From Rhodothermia bacterium (GTDB taxonomy: Bacteria; Bacteroidota; Rhodothermia; Rhodothermales; JAAAOL01), in NCBI GenBank assembly GCA_030428385.1, contig JAUIDY010000023.1, forward strand, positions 1 through 59,937: a stretch of 59,937 nucleotides of DNA, given 5' to 3'. A program made the translations under genes and the position numbers. Of this stretch, positions 26,069 to 34,027 are shown in pieces. A model generated the notes under the pieces. It saw nothing but the letters and a program-made list of their open reading frames with translations. It searched no databases and was not told the origin of the DNA. Each line of letters begins with the position of its first letter. Positions within the stretch are counted from its first letter, which is position 1.

Positions 26069-26623
26069 ATGACAGATTTTCCCGCTACCGCCATGCAAGA
26101 CCGTCAGACGCTATACCCCCATCCCAAAACCAAAGGGTTTATGGCGGGCTGGGTGCTGGCTATGGGCCTGATGCTTTTTGTGTTGGTGCTGGTGATGCTT
26201 CCGCCTTTTGTCCCGCCCGGCTTCCGCTCGGTGCTGATGCATGGTTTTTCGCCGCTCTGCCACCAGTTGCCCGACCGCTCTTTTCAGCACCTCGGCATTT
26301 CCTTCGCCGTCTGCCATCGGTGTTTTGGCATCTACACGGGACTGTGGCTGGCCTCGGCGGCGTTTATCGGGCTGTGGCGCTGGGAGCTCGCCTTTAGTCG
26401 CCATGCCGCCGTATTGCTTGGCCTTTCACTGGTACCCCTAGCATTTGACTGGGGTTTGCACGTCGTAGGTTGGTGGGCAAATACCCCCGCCAGCCGCCTG
26501 ATTACGGGCGGCGTGTTTGGGGTGGTGGCGGGGTGTTATTTCGCTCGCGCCATGATCCAACTCACTACTTCCAAAACGGTGGTACCGCTACCACCCACCG
26601 TTCCAGATACCCCACCATCCTGA
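26069..26623 (+). CDS. DUF2085 membrane protein
   Basis: The 184-aa protein has about four membrane helices and the DUF2085 signature: HGFSPLCHQLPDRSFQHLGISFAVCHRCFGIYTGLW. In it the paired CH..Q and C..RC motifs could bind metal or form a redox site at the membrane face. A C-terminal GGVFGVVAGCYFARAMIQ helix follows. The role is unknown. ATG 26069 is used; ATG 26093 is an alternative. It is divergent from groES. Confidence 0.75.
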   Translation: MTDFPATAMQDRQTLYPHPKTKGFMAGWVLAMGLMLFVLVLVMLPPFVPPGFRSVLMHGFSPLCHQLPDRSFQHLGISFAVCHRCFGIYTGLWLASAAFIGLWRWELAFSRHAAVLLGLSLVPLAFDWGLHVVGWWANTPASRLITGGVFGVVAGCYFARAMIQLTTSKTVVPLPPTVPDTPPS

Positions 26624-26797
26624 CTGTATGGAAGGTCTCAATCAACGCTTTCCTTTCACCCAAGGAATTGTATCTTTGGGTGTTCGTTTCCGTACGGCCA
26701 ACGAAGACTACAACTTGATGGTATTTCTTCTCATCAATTAAGTCCTGATTTTCCCACCACCGCATCGTCATCCCTCTCGTTCTATCTTTGCTTTGTT

Positions 26798-27295
26798 ATG
26801 CCCGATCAAAAACAGTCGATCTTGCTCGGCGGGCTGGTCACTGCCTTGCTTTCCACATCTTACCTTGGATTCATCAACTGCCTGTGTTGTGCGGGAGTGA
26901 TCATTGGCTCGCTGGTGACCGTGTGGCACTATACCAACACCCATGAACTGACCATCACTTCCGGTAACGGGGCACTGCTCGGCCTTTTCACCGCGCTCAT
27001 TGGAGGCGTCATCGCCATTATTCTCAACTATGTGTTGATGCAGGTGGGTTTGGGTGCCAACGAAGCCATCATGAACATGGTCCTCAACAACTTTGCAGAT
27101 CAGATGCCGCCTGAACAGGTCGAGGCGATGGAAGCACAAATGGAAGCCGCCAACACCTTTGGGGCCTACATTATGAATGCGCTCTTTGGCCTCGTCATTA
27201 CCGCCATCTTTGGCGTGATTGGCGGTGTCATTGGAGCCGCTGTCTTTAAGAAAGGCAACGGCGCTCCGGCCAACGAACTCGACATTCAGATGTAG
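26798..27295 (+). CDS. Small membrane protein (DUF4199-like)
   Basis: The 165-aa protein has four hydrophobic segments: SILLGGLVTALLSTSYLGFINCLCCAGVIIGSLV, GALLGLFTALIGGVIAIILNYVLM, and GAYIMNALFGLVITAIFGVIGGVIGAAVF after an acidic Met-rich linker (MPPEQVEAMEAQMEAAN). The glycine-zipper spacing in the last helix is marked. It resembles the DUF4199-type four-helix proteins of Bacteroidota, but the assignment is weak. It ends before a clear terminator. Confidence 0.55.
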   Translation: MPDQKQSILLGGLVTALLSTSYLGFINCLCCAGVIIGSLVTVWHYTNTHELTITSGNGALLGLFTALIGGVIAIILNYVLMQVGLGANEAIMNMVLNNFADQMPPEQVEAMEAQMEAANTFGAYIMNALFGLVITAIFGVIGGVIGAAVFKKGNGAPANELDIQM

Positions 27296-27313
27296 CCGAC
27301 GCTGCTACCTAAC

Positions 27314-27352
27314 CAAAAGGGAGCCTCCAACTGGACGGCTCCCTTTTTTCTT
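27314..27352 (+). terminator. Intrinsic terminator
   Basis: AAAAGGGAGCC and GGCTCCCTTTT form an 11-bp stem with an ~11-base loop, followed by a T-rich run. It lies just after the four-helix membrane protein gene and may also serve the converging gene at 27368. Confidence 0.88.
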
Positions 27353-27367
27353 TTTTCTTGTCGAAAC

Positions 27368-27856
27368 TTATTTCTGTCGCTTTGATAACGGCGGCCCCAG
27401 CACTTCATTCAGCACCAGGGCTTCGCGCAACGCCTTCGGGTTGAAGACCCGCTCACGAACGACGGCGCTTGTAATGCCCTCCTCCGGTGCCCGGATAGCG
27501 AACGGGTTTTTGGCATCGGCATCGGCTTGTTTGTGCGCTTCTACTTTCCGCTGACGCCGATAGGCTTGTTGAAACTCATCTTCCCGGGGCATGACTTGCC
27601 GAGGACGTGGGCGAGGCAGCGAGGGTGGCACCGGCGGCGGTGCGGGTGGACGTGGCTTGTCCTGAAACGTGTCGCGGATCTCGCGCAGGGCGTCTTCGAG
27701 CGACATTTCGGGCCCTTCATGAGAGCGCATGCGCGTTTCATCTTCCAAATCGACGGGCGGAAGCGCCTGCTGGCGTTTCTTCTTGCGGATCGCACCCAAG
27801 ACCTGTGCGCCCACCCAGACCACAAAGAATAGAAAATAAATAAAGAGTTCGTCCAT
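27368..27856 (-). CDS. Single-pass membrane protein with Pro-rich linker, Bacteroidota-type C-terminal motif
   Basis: The 162-aa protein has one N-terminal helix (LFIYFLFFVVWVGAQVLGAI), a basic patch (RKKKRQQ), an acidic helix (SLEDALREIRDTF), a Pro-rich linker (PRPPAPPPVPPSLPRPRPR) and a C-terminal LREALVLNEVLGPPLSK. That last segment resembles the A-(I/F)-x-x-x-E-(I/V)-L-x-x-P motif at the end of many small Bacteroidota membrane proteins. The function is unknown. Confidence 0.6.
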   Translation of the reverse strand: MDELFIYFLFFVVWVGAQVLGAIRKKKRQQALPPVDLEDETRMRSHEGPEMSLEDALREIRDTFQDKPRPPAPPPVPPSLPRPRPRQVMPREDEFQQAYRRQRKVEAHKQADADAKNPFAIRAPEEGITSAVVRERVFNPKALREALVLNEVLGPPLSKRQK

Positions 27857-27911
27857 CCCACCGCTCGGTTATTTAAACCAACATGTCAGGACGTACGCCC
27901 CATCTATTAAT

Positions 27912-28019
27912 CGTCATCACGAATCCCGCCCCGGCGGGATGTGGCGATCTCACCCCGACAAGAAAGAGCACCGCTGACGGGGTGAGATCGCCACGTCGCT
28001 AGCGCTCCTCGCGATGACG
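27912..28019. repeat. REP-like palindromic repeat
   Basis: GTGGCGATCTCACCCCG (27941-27957) pairs perfectly over 17 bp with 27978-27994, and outer CGTCATC..GATGACG arms enclose it. The wording (GTCATCGCGAGGAGCGCTAGCGACGTGGCGATCTC on one strand, split here) is that of a widespread bacterial interspersed palindrome family. It lies in the 328-base gap between two minus-strand genes; no gene is seen there. Confidence 0.75.
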
Positions 28020-28084
28020 AAAGGGAGCGTACTGAAATCCTGACAAATATTATACGGCCCCGGCAGGACAACGGCTAGGGGATT

Positions 28085-28184
28085 GGTCGATCAAGTCTGT
28101 CACGTCGGCAAACCGCAGGTCTCTTGTATAAATAACGGACCTGCTGACCTGTGACCTGATCGACTTGCAGACCTGCCGACCTCA
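28085..28184. repeat. GACCTG-word repeat downstream of the TonB receptor
   Basis: The tract carries GACCTGCTGACCTGTGACCTG, then CAGACCTGCCGACCTC, with the inverse word CAGGTC upstream. A similar tract follows the outer-membrane barrel gene at 37770-37852 (GACCTGTGACCTGCAGACC). It ends almost at the receptor stop codon. It may be a degenerate short repeat or a hairpin terminator region. Confidence 0.45.
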
Positions 28185-30530
28185 TCACTGAAACAGATCC
28201 CAGCTTACCCCAATCGACGGGAGCAGCGGCAGCCATTCGTCGGTGCCCCGATCCACGTGCAGGCTGCCCTGAGGGTCGAGGCTGACGTCGTAGAAATATA
28301 CACGTGGGTTGGCGCGGTCGTACAGGTTGCTCACCTCGGCAAAGACGGCGAGTCGGCTGCGGCTGAAGTCAAAGTAGCGGCTCACACGCACATCCATGCG
28401 GTGGAAAGACGGGAAACGGGCGGCGTTGTAGTCGCCGAAGAAACTCTCCACGCCCAGGCTTCCATCCGCCAACTCCACGGTGCGGAAATGGCGTTCCGTA
28501 TACGGCCAGCCCGTGTGGAACTGCCACGCGAGGCTGATGCGCCACTTCTCCGTGGGCTGATAACCTACATCGGCGAACACCGTGTGGCGCTGGTCGAACG
28601 AACGCGGGTAATCACGCCCTCCGATATGGTCTTCCACCACGGCGTAGCTGTAGCTGGCGAGCCAGTTCATCTTACCGCCGTCTTTGCGCGCAAACACTTC
28701 GATGCCTTTGGCTTCGGCATTCGACGGAGCCAGCCGGGCACGGGCGTTGTACGACTGCGCCTCGGGGAAAAAGTCGGTGTTGTCATTCTCAATCGACACA
28801 TAGCGCGGACGCACGTCGGTGAGCTTTTTCTGGTAGGCTTCCACCCGCACGTGCACATTGGGCGTGACGGCGTGCGTAATCCCCACCATCCGATGCTCGG
28901 CACGCTCCGCTCCGTAGAACCGGTCGTCGCCATCCTGCACGTCCAACTTGTGAATACCCTGCGCCTGATAAAAATGGCCCCAGCCAGCCCGCAGCGTCGT
29001 CTTTTTACTCACCGCATACGCCACATTGAGGCGTGGGCTCAGCAGGTCATCGTCGGACCATGACATGTGGTCGTAGCGCAGCCCCCACTCGACCGTCAGC
29101 GGCGGCGCGAGGCGCATACGGTGGCTCACATACGCCCCGAACTCCAACCCGTCGGGATTCAGGTCGGCGCGGGTGCTGTCGTAGGTCAGGATGGGCTGCC
29201 CCTCTTGAGTAAGAGAGACATTGATCAGGTCTTCGTTGAAATAGTCGTACGTGGCCTGCATCCCTTTTACCTCCACCCCACCTTTTAGAAAATGGTGGGT
29301 CGCCAGGTCGAAGGTCCAGTCCTGCTTTACCCCGGCGAAGGTAAAATCACGCTCGTCGTTGAGGGTGAAAAGCGCCCAGCCGTTGCGGGCGCTGTTTTCC
29401 TGCCCCTCGCGTGCCGAACTGACACGCCCCGCCGAAGCCAGCGTGCGCACAAACAGGCGCGGGCTCAACACGGCATCCCACGTTACCCAGCCATACGAAT
29501 TCCCATAACCCGATTTAAACACATCGTCGTCTTCGCTGAAGTCGAGCGCATCGTCGGCATGCAGAATATGCAGCGATAGGCTATGGTTGGGATTAAGGCG
29601 GTACTTTACCTTGCCGAGGACATCGTAATAGGTGGGGGAAAACTCGTCGTCGCCGCCTGTCAAGCGCATCACCAGATCGAGGTAGCCGCGCCGCGCCAGC
29701 AGCAGCCATTCACCATTCCCTTCGGCAAAGCGGCCTTCCGAGAGGAACCGGGCGTTCATGAAGCTGATACCGACGGAGGTTCGCTGCCGGGCCGGTGTCG
29801 CGGTAGCAATGTTGAAGACACCGCTGAGCCGGTCGCCATACTCCGCCGAATACGCCCCCGTCATCATGTCGATACCGCCGATGGCCTCGGCATCCAGCAC
29901 ACTGATGGCACCACCGCCAATGTCTTTCATGTGGAACGGCTCGTACAACTCCATCCCGTCCAGTTCCACCAGCAATTCGTCGGGCAGCCCGCCGCGTACG
30001 TTGATCTGCGACGAGTAGTCGTTGCCTGCAAGCCCCGGTAAACGCCGGGCAGCACGGTAGATGTCTTCGCCAAGCTGGGGCAGCGCCTGGATGTCGCTGC
30101 GCGACAGCGTCTGGGCGGTCACGGGCTGCGCCTGCATGACGGCAAAGCGCCCCGGTGTCACCACCACCTCGCTGAGCGGCATCACGGTTTCGGTGAGTTG
30201 CAAGGTGACGGTGGCGGTGCCGCCATCCGCAACAACAACGTTTTCCGCCATTTCGGGCTCAAAACCAATCATCATGGCTTCCACCGCATGGCTTCCGGCT
30301 TCCACATTGGCGATCACAAAGCGTCCGTCGGCGTCCGTGGCGGCTCCGCGTGTGGTACCCATGAGTCGTACGTTGGCCCCAATGAGGGGCTCCTCCGACG
30401 AAGCCTCCACCACGCGCCCTTCGATGCGCCCTTGCGCCAAGGCAGGGTGGGCACCAAGTAACAAAAACAGGCCAAACAAACCTCCAAAAATGACCGAAAC
30501 GACCGGTCTTGAAAAACGGGTACGATGCAT
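28185..30530 (-). CDS. TonB-dependent outer-membrane receptor
   Basis: The 781-aa protein has a signal peptide (~1-32) and a carboxypeptidase-regulatory-like beta domain (GRIEGRVVEASSEEPLIGANV to MMIGFEPE). A plug domain follows (SEVVVTPGRFAVMQ, then LPGLAGNDYSSQINVRGGLPDELLVELDGMELYEPFH) and then a long beta barrel ending WDLFQ with aromatic residues. It imports a large ligand using TonB energy. The ligand is unknown: no SusD partner is adjacent, so glycan uptake is not implied. A 5' hairpin lies upstream. Confidence 0.92.
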   Translation of the reverse strand: MHRTRFSRPVVSVIFGGLFGLFLLLGAHPALAQGRIEGRVVEASSEEPLIGANVRLMGTTRGAATDADGRFVIANVEAGSHAVEAMMIGFEPEMAENVVVADGGTATVTLQLTETVMPLSEVVVTPGRFAVMQAQPVTAQTLSRSDIQALPQLGEDIYRAARRLPGLAGNDYSSQINVRGGLPDELLVELDGMELYEPFHMKDIGGGAISVLDAEAIGGIDMMTGAYSAEYGDRLSGVFNIATATPARQRTSVGISFMNARFLSEGRFAEGNGEWLLLARRGYLDLVMRLTGGDDEFSPTYYDVLGKVKYRLNPNHSLSLHILHADDALDFSEDDDVFKSGYGNSYGWVTWDAVLSPRLFVRTLASAGRVSSAREGQENSARNGWALFTLNDERDFTFAGVKQDWTFDLATHHFLKGGVEVKGMQATYDYFNEDLINVSLTQEGQPILTYDSTRADLNPDGLEFGAYVSHRMRLAPPLTVEWGLRYDHMSWSDDDLLSPRLNVAYAVSKKTTLRAGWGHFYQAQGIHKLDVQDGDDRFYGAERAEHRMVGITHAVTPNVHVRVEAYQKKLTDVRPRYVSIENDNTDFFPEAQSYNARARLAPSNAEAKGIEVFARKDGGKMNWLASYSYAVVEDHIGGRDYPRSFDQRHTVFADVGYQPTEKWRISLAWQFHTGWPYTERHFRTVELADGSLGVESFFGDYNAARFPSFHRMDVRVSRYFDFSRSRLAVFAEVSNLYDRANPRVYFYDVSLDPQGSLHVDRGTDEWLPLLPSIGVSWDLFQ

Positions 30531-30563
30531 AACAAACCATCAACGGTGAGGGGAACCATATCG

Positions 30564-30596
30564 AGACGCCGCCGATGGGTGAGCGGTGCGGCGTCT
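30564..30596 (-). other. Hairpin in the TonB-receptor leader
   Basis: AGACGCCGC and GCGGCGTCT are perfect 9-bp arms around a 15-base loop, 34 bases upstream of the receptor start. No T-run follows, so attenuation by intrinsic termination is unlikely. I could not match it to a known riboswitch (B12 and TPP motifs were looked for). Confidence 0.45.
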
Positions 30597-30727
30597 GCTT
30601 GTCTAGGCGCTTCATCTTCGGAGATGGTAACACGGCCCTCGCAGGTATTTTTGAATGCCCCGTCATCTTCCAGGCCATTCCACCTTTTTTTGTGCTTCCT
30701 GAAACCTTTGGGTCATATCCTCACTCT

Positions 30728-30749
30728 AAAGAAACCGAACGGTCTTTAA
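30728..30749. promoter_or_regulatory. TetR operator, site 1
   Basis: The site has core ACCGAACGGT within AAAGAAACCGAAC and GGTCTTTAA, 16 bases before the TetR start codon. A second copy at 31360-31381 matches (in reverse complement) at 18 of 22 positions, which marks both as binding sites of the same regulator. Confidence 0.8.
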
Positions 30750-30764
30750 TCCATTCAATAAACC

Positions 30765-31364
30765 ATGCGCCGAGCCCCAACCACCCGCGCTTCCATCGTC
30801 GCCCAGGCCGCCCCCTTGTTTAACCAGCGGGGATATACGGGCGTGTCGATGTCGGACATCATGGCGGCAACCGGCTTGAAGAAAGGCGGTCTGTACAACC
30901 ACTTTGAGAGCAAAGAGCAGCTTGCGCTGGCTGCTTTCGAATATGCGATCCGGCAGGTGCGCCGCCGCTTCATCGAGGCACTGCGTACCACCCAAACGGC
31001 CACGGAGAGCCTGCTTGCCATATTAGGCGTAATGCAGCGCTATGTGGTTGATCCACCCGTTTTGGGTGGTTGCCCGGTGCTGAACACGGCTGTGGACAGC
31101 GACGACGCCCATCCGGCCCTCCGCACTCGCGCCCAGCAGGCCATGACCGAGTTGCAGGATTATATCCGTGTGACGGTGCAGCAAGGCATCGACAGCGGTG
31201 AATTCCGCGATGGCCTGGACCCCGACGCCATTGCCTCGCTGCTGCTAGCTACGCTCGACGGGGCATTGGTGCTAAGCAAGCTCTACGATGACCCTCGCCA
31301 CATGCACCGCGCTGTCGACCATTTAGCGTGGTATATCCACCACAACGTTATTTCTCCAAAATAA
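30765..31364 (+). CDS. TetR/AcrR-family transcriptional repressor
   Basis: The 199-aa protein has the TetR helix-turn-helix: RASIVAQAAPLFNQRGYTGVSMSDIMAATGLKKGGLYNHFESKEQLALAAFEYA. The ligand-binding half has AILGVMQRYVVDPPVLGGCPVLNTAVDSDD, a wording common in TetR regulators of the NemR/YcdC-like group, including a Cys in GGCPV that could sense electrophiles. Matching operators lie directly upstream and in the 31-base gap before the thioesterase gene, so it probably represses itself and that gene. Confidence 0.9.
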   Translation: MRRAPTTRASIVAQAAPLFNQRGYTGVSMSDIMAATGLKKGGLYNHFESKEQLALAAFEYAIRQVRRRFIEALRTTQTATESLLAILGVMQRYVVDPPVLGGCPVLNTAVDSDDAHPALRTRAQQAMTELQDYIRVTVQQGIDSGEFRDGLDPDAIASLLLATLDGALVLSKLYDDPRHMHRAVDHLAWYIHHNVISPK

Positions 31365-31381
31365 GACCTTTCGGTCTCTTT
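31360..31381. promoter_or_regulatory. TetR operator, site 2, overlapping the tetR stop codon
   Basis: AGACCTTTCGGTCT lies in AATAAGACCTT and TCGGTCTCTTT, the reverse complement of site 1 apart from a few changes. It overlaps the TAA of the TetR gene and sits 15 bases before the thioesterase ATG, suggesting a separate regulated promoter for the thioesterase. Confidence 0.78.
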
Positions 31382-31395
31382 AAAACATCTTCTCC

Positions 31396-31890
31396 ATGTT
31401 AGAAAAACGCCCCCGAAGCCAGGTGATGGTCCGTTTTCAAGACTGTGACCTGCTCGGCCACCTGAATAACACCAAATACATCACTTACTTCATGAACGCC
31501 CGCGAAGACCATCTGCGGACGTACTACGACTTCGACCTGTACCGCCACAGCAGCGAGTATCACAAGAACTGGGTGATCACCAACCATGAAATTGCGTACC
31601 TACGCCCCGCCCTTCCCGGCGAGCACGTGACCATTGAAACCGCCCTCATCGCGGTGGATGACAGCCGCCTTACAGTGGAAGCCGTCATGCTGGACGAAGC
31701 GGGACATACGCTCAAGGCCGTGCAGTGGACCACCTTCCGCTATATCAGCCTTTCCAATGGGCGACCGACCCGCCACGATCCCGACCTGCTGGCTTTTTTG
31801 CGTACCGTCCAGCAACCGGACGTCGTTGTGGAGTCGGTTCGGGCTCGCATCGGCGAACTGAAACAAGACCTTCGTGCCACCGCTGTATAG
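31396..31890 (+). CDS. 4HBT hotdog thioesterase under TetR control
   Basis: The 164-aa hotdog protein has VMVRFQDCDLLGHLNNTKYITYFMNARE, with the conserved Asp and Asn of the 4HBT family, and strands EIAYLRPALPGEHVTIET and LTVEAVMLDEAG. It is predicted to hydrolyse an acyl-CoA thioester. It follows the TetR gene by 31 bases, and the gap holds an operator copy. The pair may respond to a fatty or aromatic acyl compound, but the inducer is not evident. Confidence 0.85.
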   Translation: MLEKRPRSQVMVRFQDCDLLGHLNNTKYITYFMNAREDHLRTYYDFDLYRHSSEYHKNWVITNHEIAYLRPALPGEHVTIETALIAVDDSRLTVEAVMLDEAGHTLKAVQWTTFRYISLSNGRPTRHDPDLLAFLRTVQQPDVVVESVRARIGELKQDLRATAV

Positions 31891-31986
31891 CTGGGGTGCA
31901 CAGGAATCAGACATCGCTGTTCCATATGTCGTCGGGTTTTGGTAGGATAGATCCGGTTGTCTTTCCATTCTTCACCTGTACGATAC

Positions 31987-32469
31987 ATGGCTGCTCCCCG
32001 CATGCGCCCCCGCTTTGAGGCCGTGGTTCCGCGCGCGCCGAGTAATCTCTTGGCCGAGATACACCGTCGCCTGTCTGCCCCGGATTGTCCGTACAGCGGA
32101 ACCATTGCGGGGCATCATGCCCTGTTGCACATGCGCCGGGAGTTGCAGCATACGTGGTCGCCCTATCTTGATCTTGCTGTGGAGCAACATGCGCGTGGTG
32201 CCTTGCTTCGCGGTCGATTCGGCCCCCACCCCAGCCTGTGGACATTTTTTGTAGCGCTGTATGCCATCTGCGCGTTTGTTGGGCTGGCAGCTGCCATTAT
32301 GGGGTTTGCCCAGTGGAGCTTATCCTTCCCTCCAACGGCACTTTGGGGGATCCCAGTCACCGTGGCGCTGGCCCTTGTCGTCTATGCCGTTGCCCTGATT
32401 GGGCAAGGGCTGGCGCAGGAGCAGATGCACCTGCTGCGGGCCTTTCTGAATGAGTTGGCAACAGCATAG
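31987..32469 (+). CDS. Hypothetical membrane protein
   Basis: The 160-aa product has a basic N-terminal domain (PRMRPRFEAVVPRAPSNLLAEIHRRL) with a His-rich HHALLHMRREL segment. Two membrane helices follow (LWTFFVALYAICAFVGLAAAIMGF, ALWGIPVTVALALVVYAVALIGQGLA) and a short tail. The first ~85 residues would be cytoplasmic. I recognise no family. ATG 31987 fits best; upstream in-frame sequence is not convincing. Confidence 0.55.
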   Translation: MAAPRMRPRFEAVVPRAPSNLLAEIHRRLSAPDCPYSGTIAGHHALLHMRRELQHTWSPYLDLAVEQHARGALLRGRFGPHPSLWTFFVALYAICAFVGLAAAIMGFAQWSLSFPPTALWGIPVTVALALVVYAVALIGQGLAQEQMHLLRAFLNELATA

Positions 32470-32482
32470 CTTCGCTCTTTAA

Positions 32483-32557
32483 GAGGCTGTTGAGATTTGT
32501 GATCTCGGGCTGCGCAAGCGCCCTCGCTCGCTCCAAACTGAAATCCTCAATAGCCTC
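32483..32557. mobile_element. 75-bp inverted-repeat element (possible MITE or transcription end)
   Basis: GAGGCTGTTGAGATTT at the left and AAATCCTCAATAGCCTC at the right are inverted repeats with one mismatch and one extra base. The middle CTGCGCAAGCGCCCTCGCTCGC is also self-complementary in part. It encodes nothing. It lies in the 231-base gap between a membrane protein and an M23 peptidase. Confidence 0.5.
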
Positions 32558-32700
32558 CGAGGCCCCCTCTTTTTGATCTGCTCCGCTTCTTGACGTACCT
32601 TTTTGCCTGCACAAGGCGTTGCGCCAACCTCCTCGGCATCTCCCCCCATCTGGCCGCTCTTTTTTCTTTAGTCGGTGCTATTCCAACACAAGAACACGCT

Positions 32701-33339
32701 ATGCCAACCTTACCCCGAGGGGTGTTGACCGTCTTTCCCGTACAGTACCCACCTATAGCCTGGGCCGCCGGGCTCGGCGTGCTGGAAACCAATGGGCGAA
32801 CCCGCCCCGAAGGCAGCACACGCGGCCATGAAAGCCGGGCCATCGGGTTTGGCCCCCAGAGCTTCGGGCAAGACCGTCCCGGCAGTCATGCGCACCGCGC
32901 CACGGACATTTTTGCGGGGTTTGGATGTGAAGTACGCGCCAGTTGCGACGGCCACGTGGTGAAGCAGTTTTACGCGACGGACGGGGCGGTGCCGGGCAGC
33001 GGGTTTATGCCCCGATCAGCGAGTAACCGGATCACGTCGGGCAACTACGTGATGATCCGCGACGCGCGCGGGTACCATCACCTGTATGGCCATATGTTTC
33101 GCCGCCCGTCAGTGCAGCCGGGACAATTTGTGCGTGCCGGGACCCTGATCGGCACCGTGGGCGCGACCGGCTTGCCGCCGGGGCGGGTGCAACACCTGCA
33201 CTATCAGGTCACACGGCGGACGGACGAAGGGCGGGCCATCCGAGGCGAATACTACAACGCCTACGACGAACTGCGGCGTCTCGCCGAGGTGCTCGGCTGC
33301 ACGGTCTCTCCGGGGGGCTATGTACAGCTTCGGTTATAA
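32701..33339 (+). CDS. M23 (LytM-type) peptidase without visible signal peptide
   Basis: The 212-aa protein has the LytM zinc site: His65 and Asp69 in SHAHRATDIF, then YHHLYGHMF, and His167 in the HLHYQV motif. The barrel-sandwich strands VRASCDGHVVK and VRAGTLIGTVGATG are present. M23 enzymes cut peptidoglycan cross-bridges. From ATG 32701 no signal peptide is seen. The longer in-frame start upstream (32590) gives a hydrophobic LFSLVGAI stretch that could be a weak signal, but it reads through the inverted-repeat region and is less convincing. Confidence 0.82.
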   Translation: MPTLPRGVLTVFPVQYPPIAWAAGLGVLETNGRTRPEGSTRGHESRAIGFGPQSFGQDRPGSHAHRATDIFAGFGCEVRASCDGHVVKQFYATDGAVPGSGFMPRSASNRITSGNYVMIRDARGYHHLYGHMFRRPSVQPGQFVRAGTLIGTVGATGLPPGRVQHLHYQVTRRTDEGRAIRGEYYNAYDELRRLAEVLGCTVSPGGYVQLRL

Positions 33340-33360
33340 ATCCTGTTCTGAAGCGAAGCG

Positions 33361-33996
33361 TCATTCGCCATACCATTCCACACGCAAATCGAGGTTGCGC
33401 TGCACCAGCTTGTCGCCCCGGTCTTTTAAAACCGGAATGGCTTCGGCCACCAGGTTCTCGTTGAGGGCAAGGTAATACAGGTCCTGCTGGCTGCCCTCGC
33501 GGGCGATAATGAGTTGCAGGTCGGCGGGCAGGTTGGGGTTGTAGGTGAAGCTAGTCCACCCGGCGGCCTCGTCTTCAAACAGTTCGCGCAGCGCATCCAG
33601 CGGAAACGACGGGTTGGACGCCAGGGCTCCGTTGATAAAGTGATACCGGCTGCGGCGCAGCGACACCAACAGCGCAGGTGGTGCCGATGGGTTGGACGCC
33701 ACGCCCGAAACCACTTCCTCGTGTTCATGGCGCGCCAGTTGTTCGAGCCGTTCTACGGGCGTGCCCGGATTCGCGCCCACCAGATGCAGCACCGCCACAG
33801 CGTCGATCTCCGCCAGTTGGTCTACTTCGGCCTCGGTGAGCGCCTCCCGTTCGGTCAGCTTATCGATGATGGCGGAGGCAATTCCTTCCGCCTGCAAAAT
33901 CTCTTCGGCGTGGGATTCATACAGCGGGGGCTCGTTGCATCCAAGGAGCAAAACGAGAACGAGCAGCAAGCCTGGTGATAGCCCCTTTTTTCGCAT
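33361..33996 (-). CDS. Lipoprotein with leucine-rich-variant/HEAT-like repeats
   Basis: The 211-aa product begins MRKKGLSPGLLLVLVLLLGC, a lipoprotein signal (lipobox LLGC). Repeats of ~22 residues follow with the pattern NP-x-x-P-x-x-x-L-x-x-L (LVGANPGTPVERLEQLARH, GVASNPSAPPALLVSL, ALASNPSFPLDALRELF, FTYNPNLPADLQLI). This is the leucine-rich-variant type of helical repeat, which usually mediates protein contacts. It lies 31 bases downstream of the asparaginase-like gene on the same strand. Confidence 0.75.
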   Translation of the reverse strand: MRKKGLSPGLLLVLVLLLGCNEPPLYESHAEEILQAEGIASAIIDKLTEREALTEAEVDQLAEIDAVAVLHLVGANPGTPVERLEQLARHEHEEVVSGVASNPSAPPALLVSLRRSRYHFINGALASNPSFPLDALRELFEDEAAGWTSFTYNPNLPADLQLIIAREGSQQDLYYLALNENLVAEAIPVLKDRGDKLVQRNLDLRVEWYGE

Positions 33997-34027
33997 CGGT
34001 GACCGGGATGAGCATGAACGATTCTGC

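Noticed and set aside
28257-29063. 268-codon plus-strand frame opposite the TonB receptor
   Set aside because: Antisense shadow; no domain and the minus-strand barrel gene is clear.
30597-30727. Possible TPP or cobalamin riboswitch before the TonB receptor
   Set aside because: Neither the CUGAGA nor the B12-box pattern is present in the leader.
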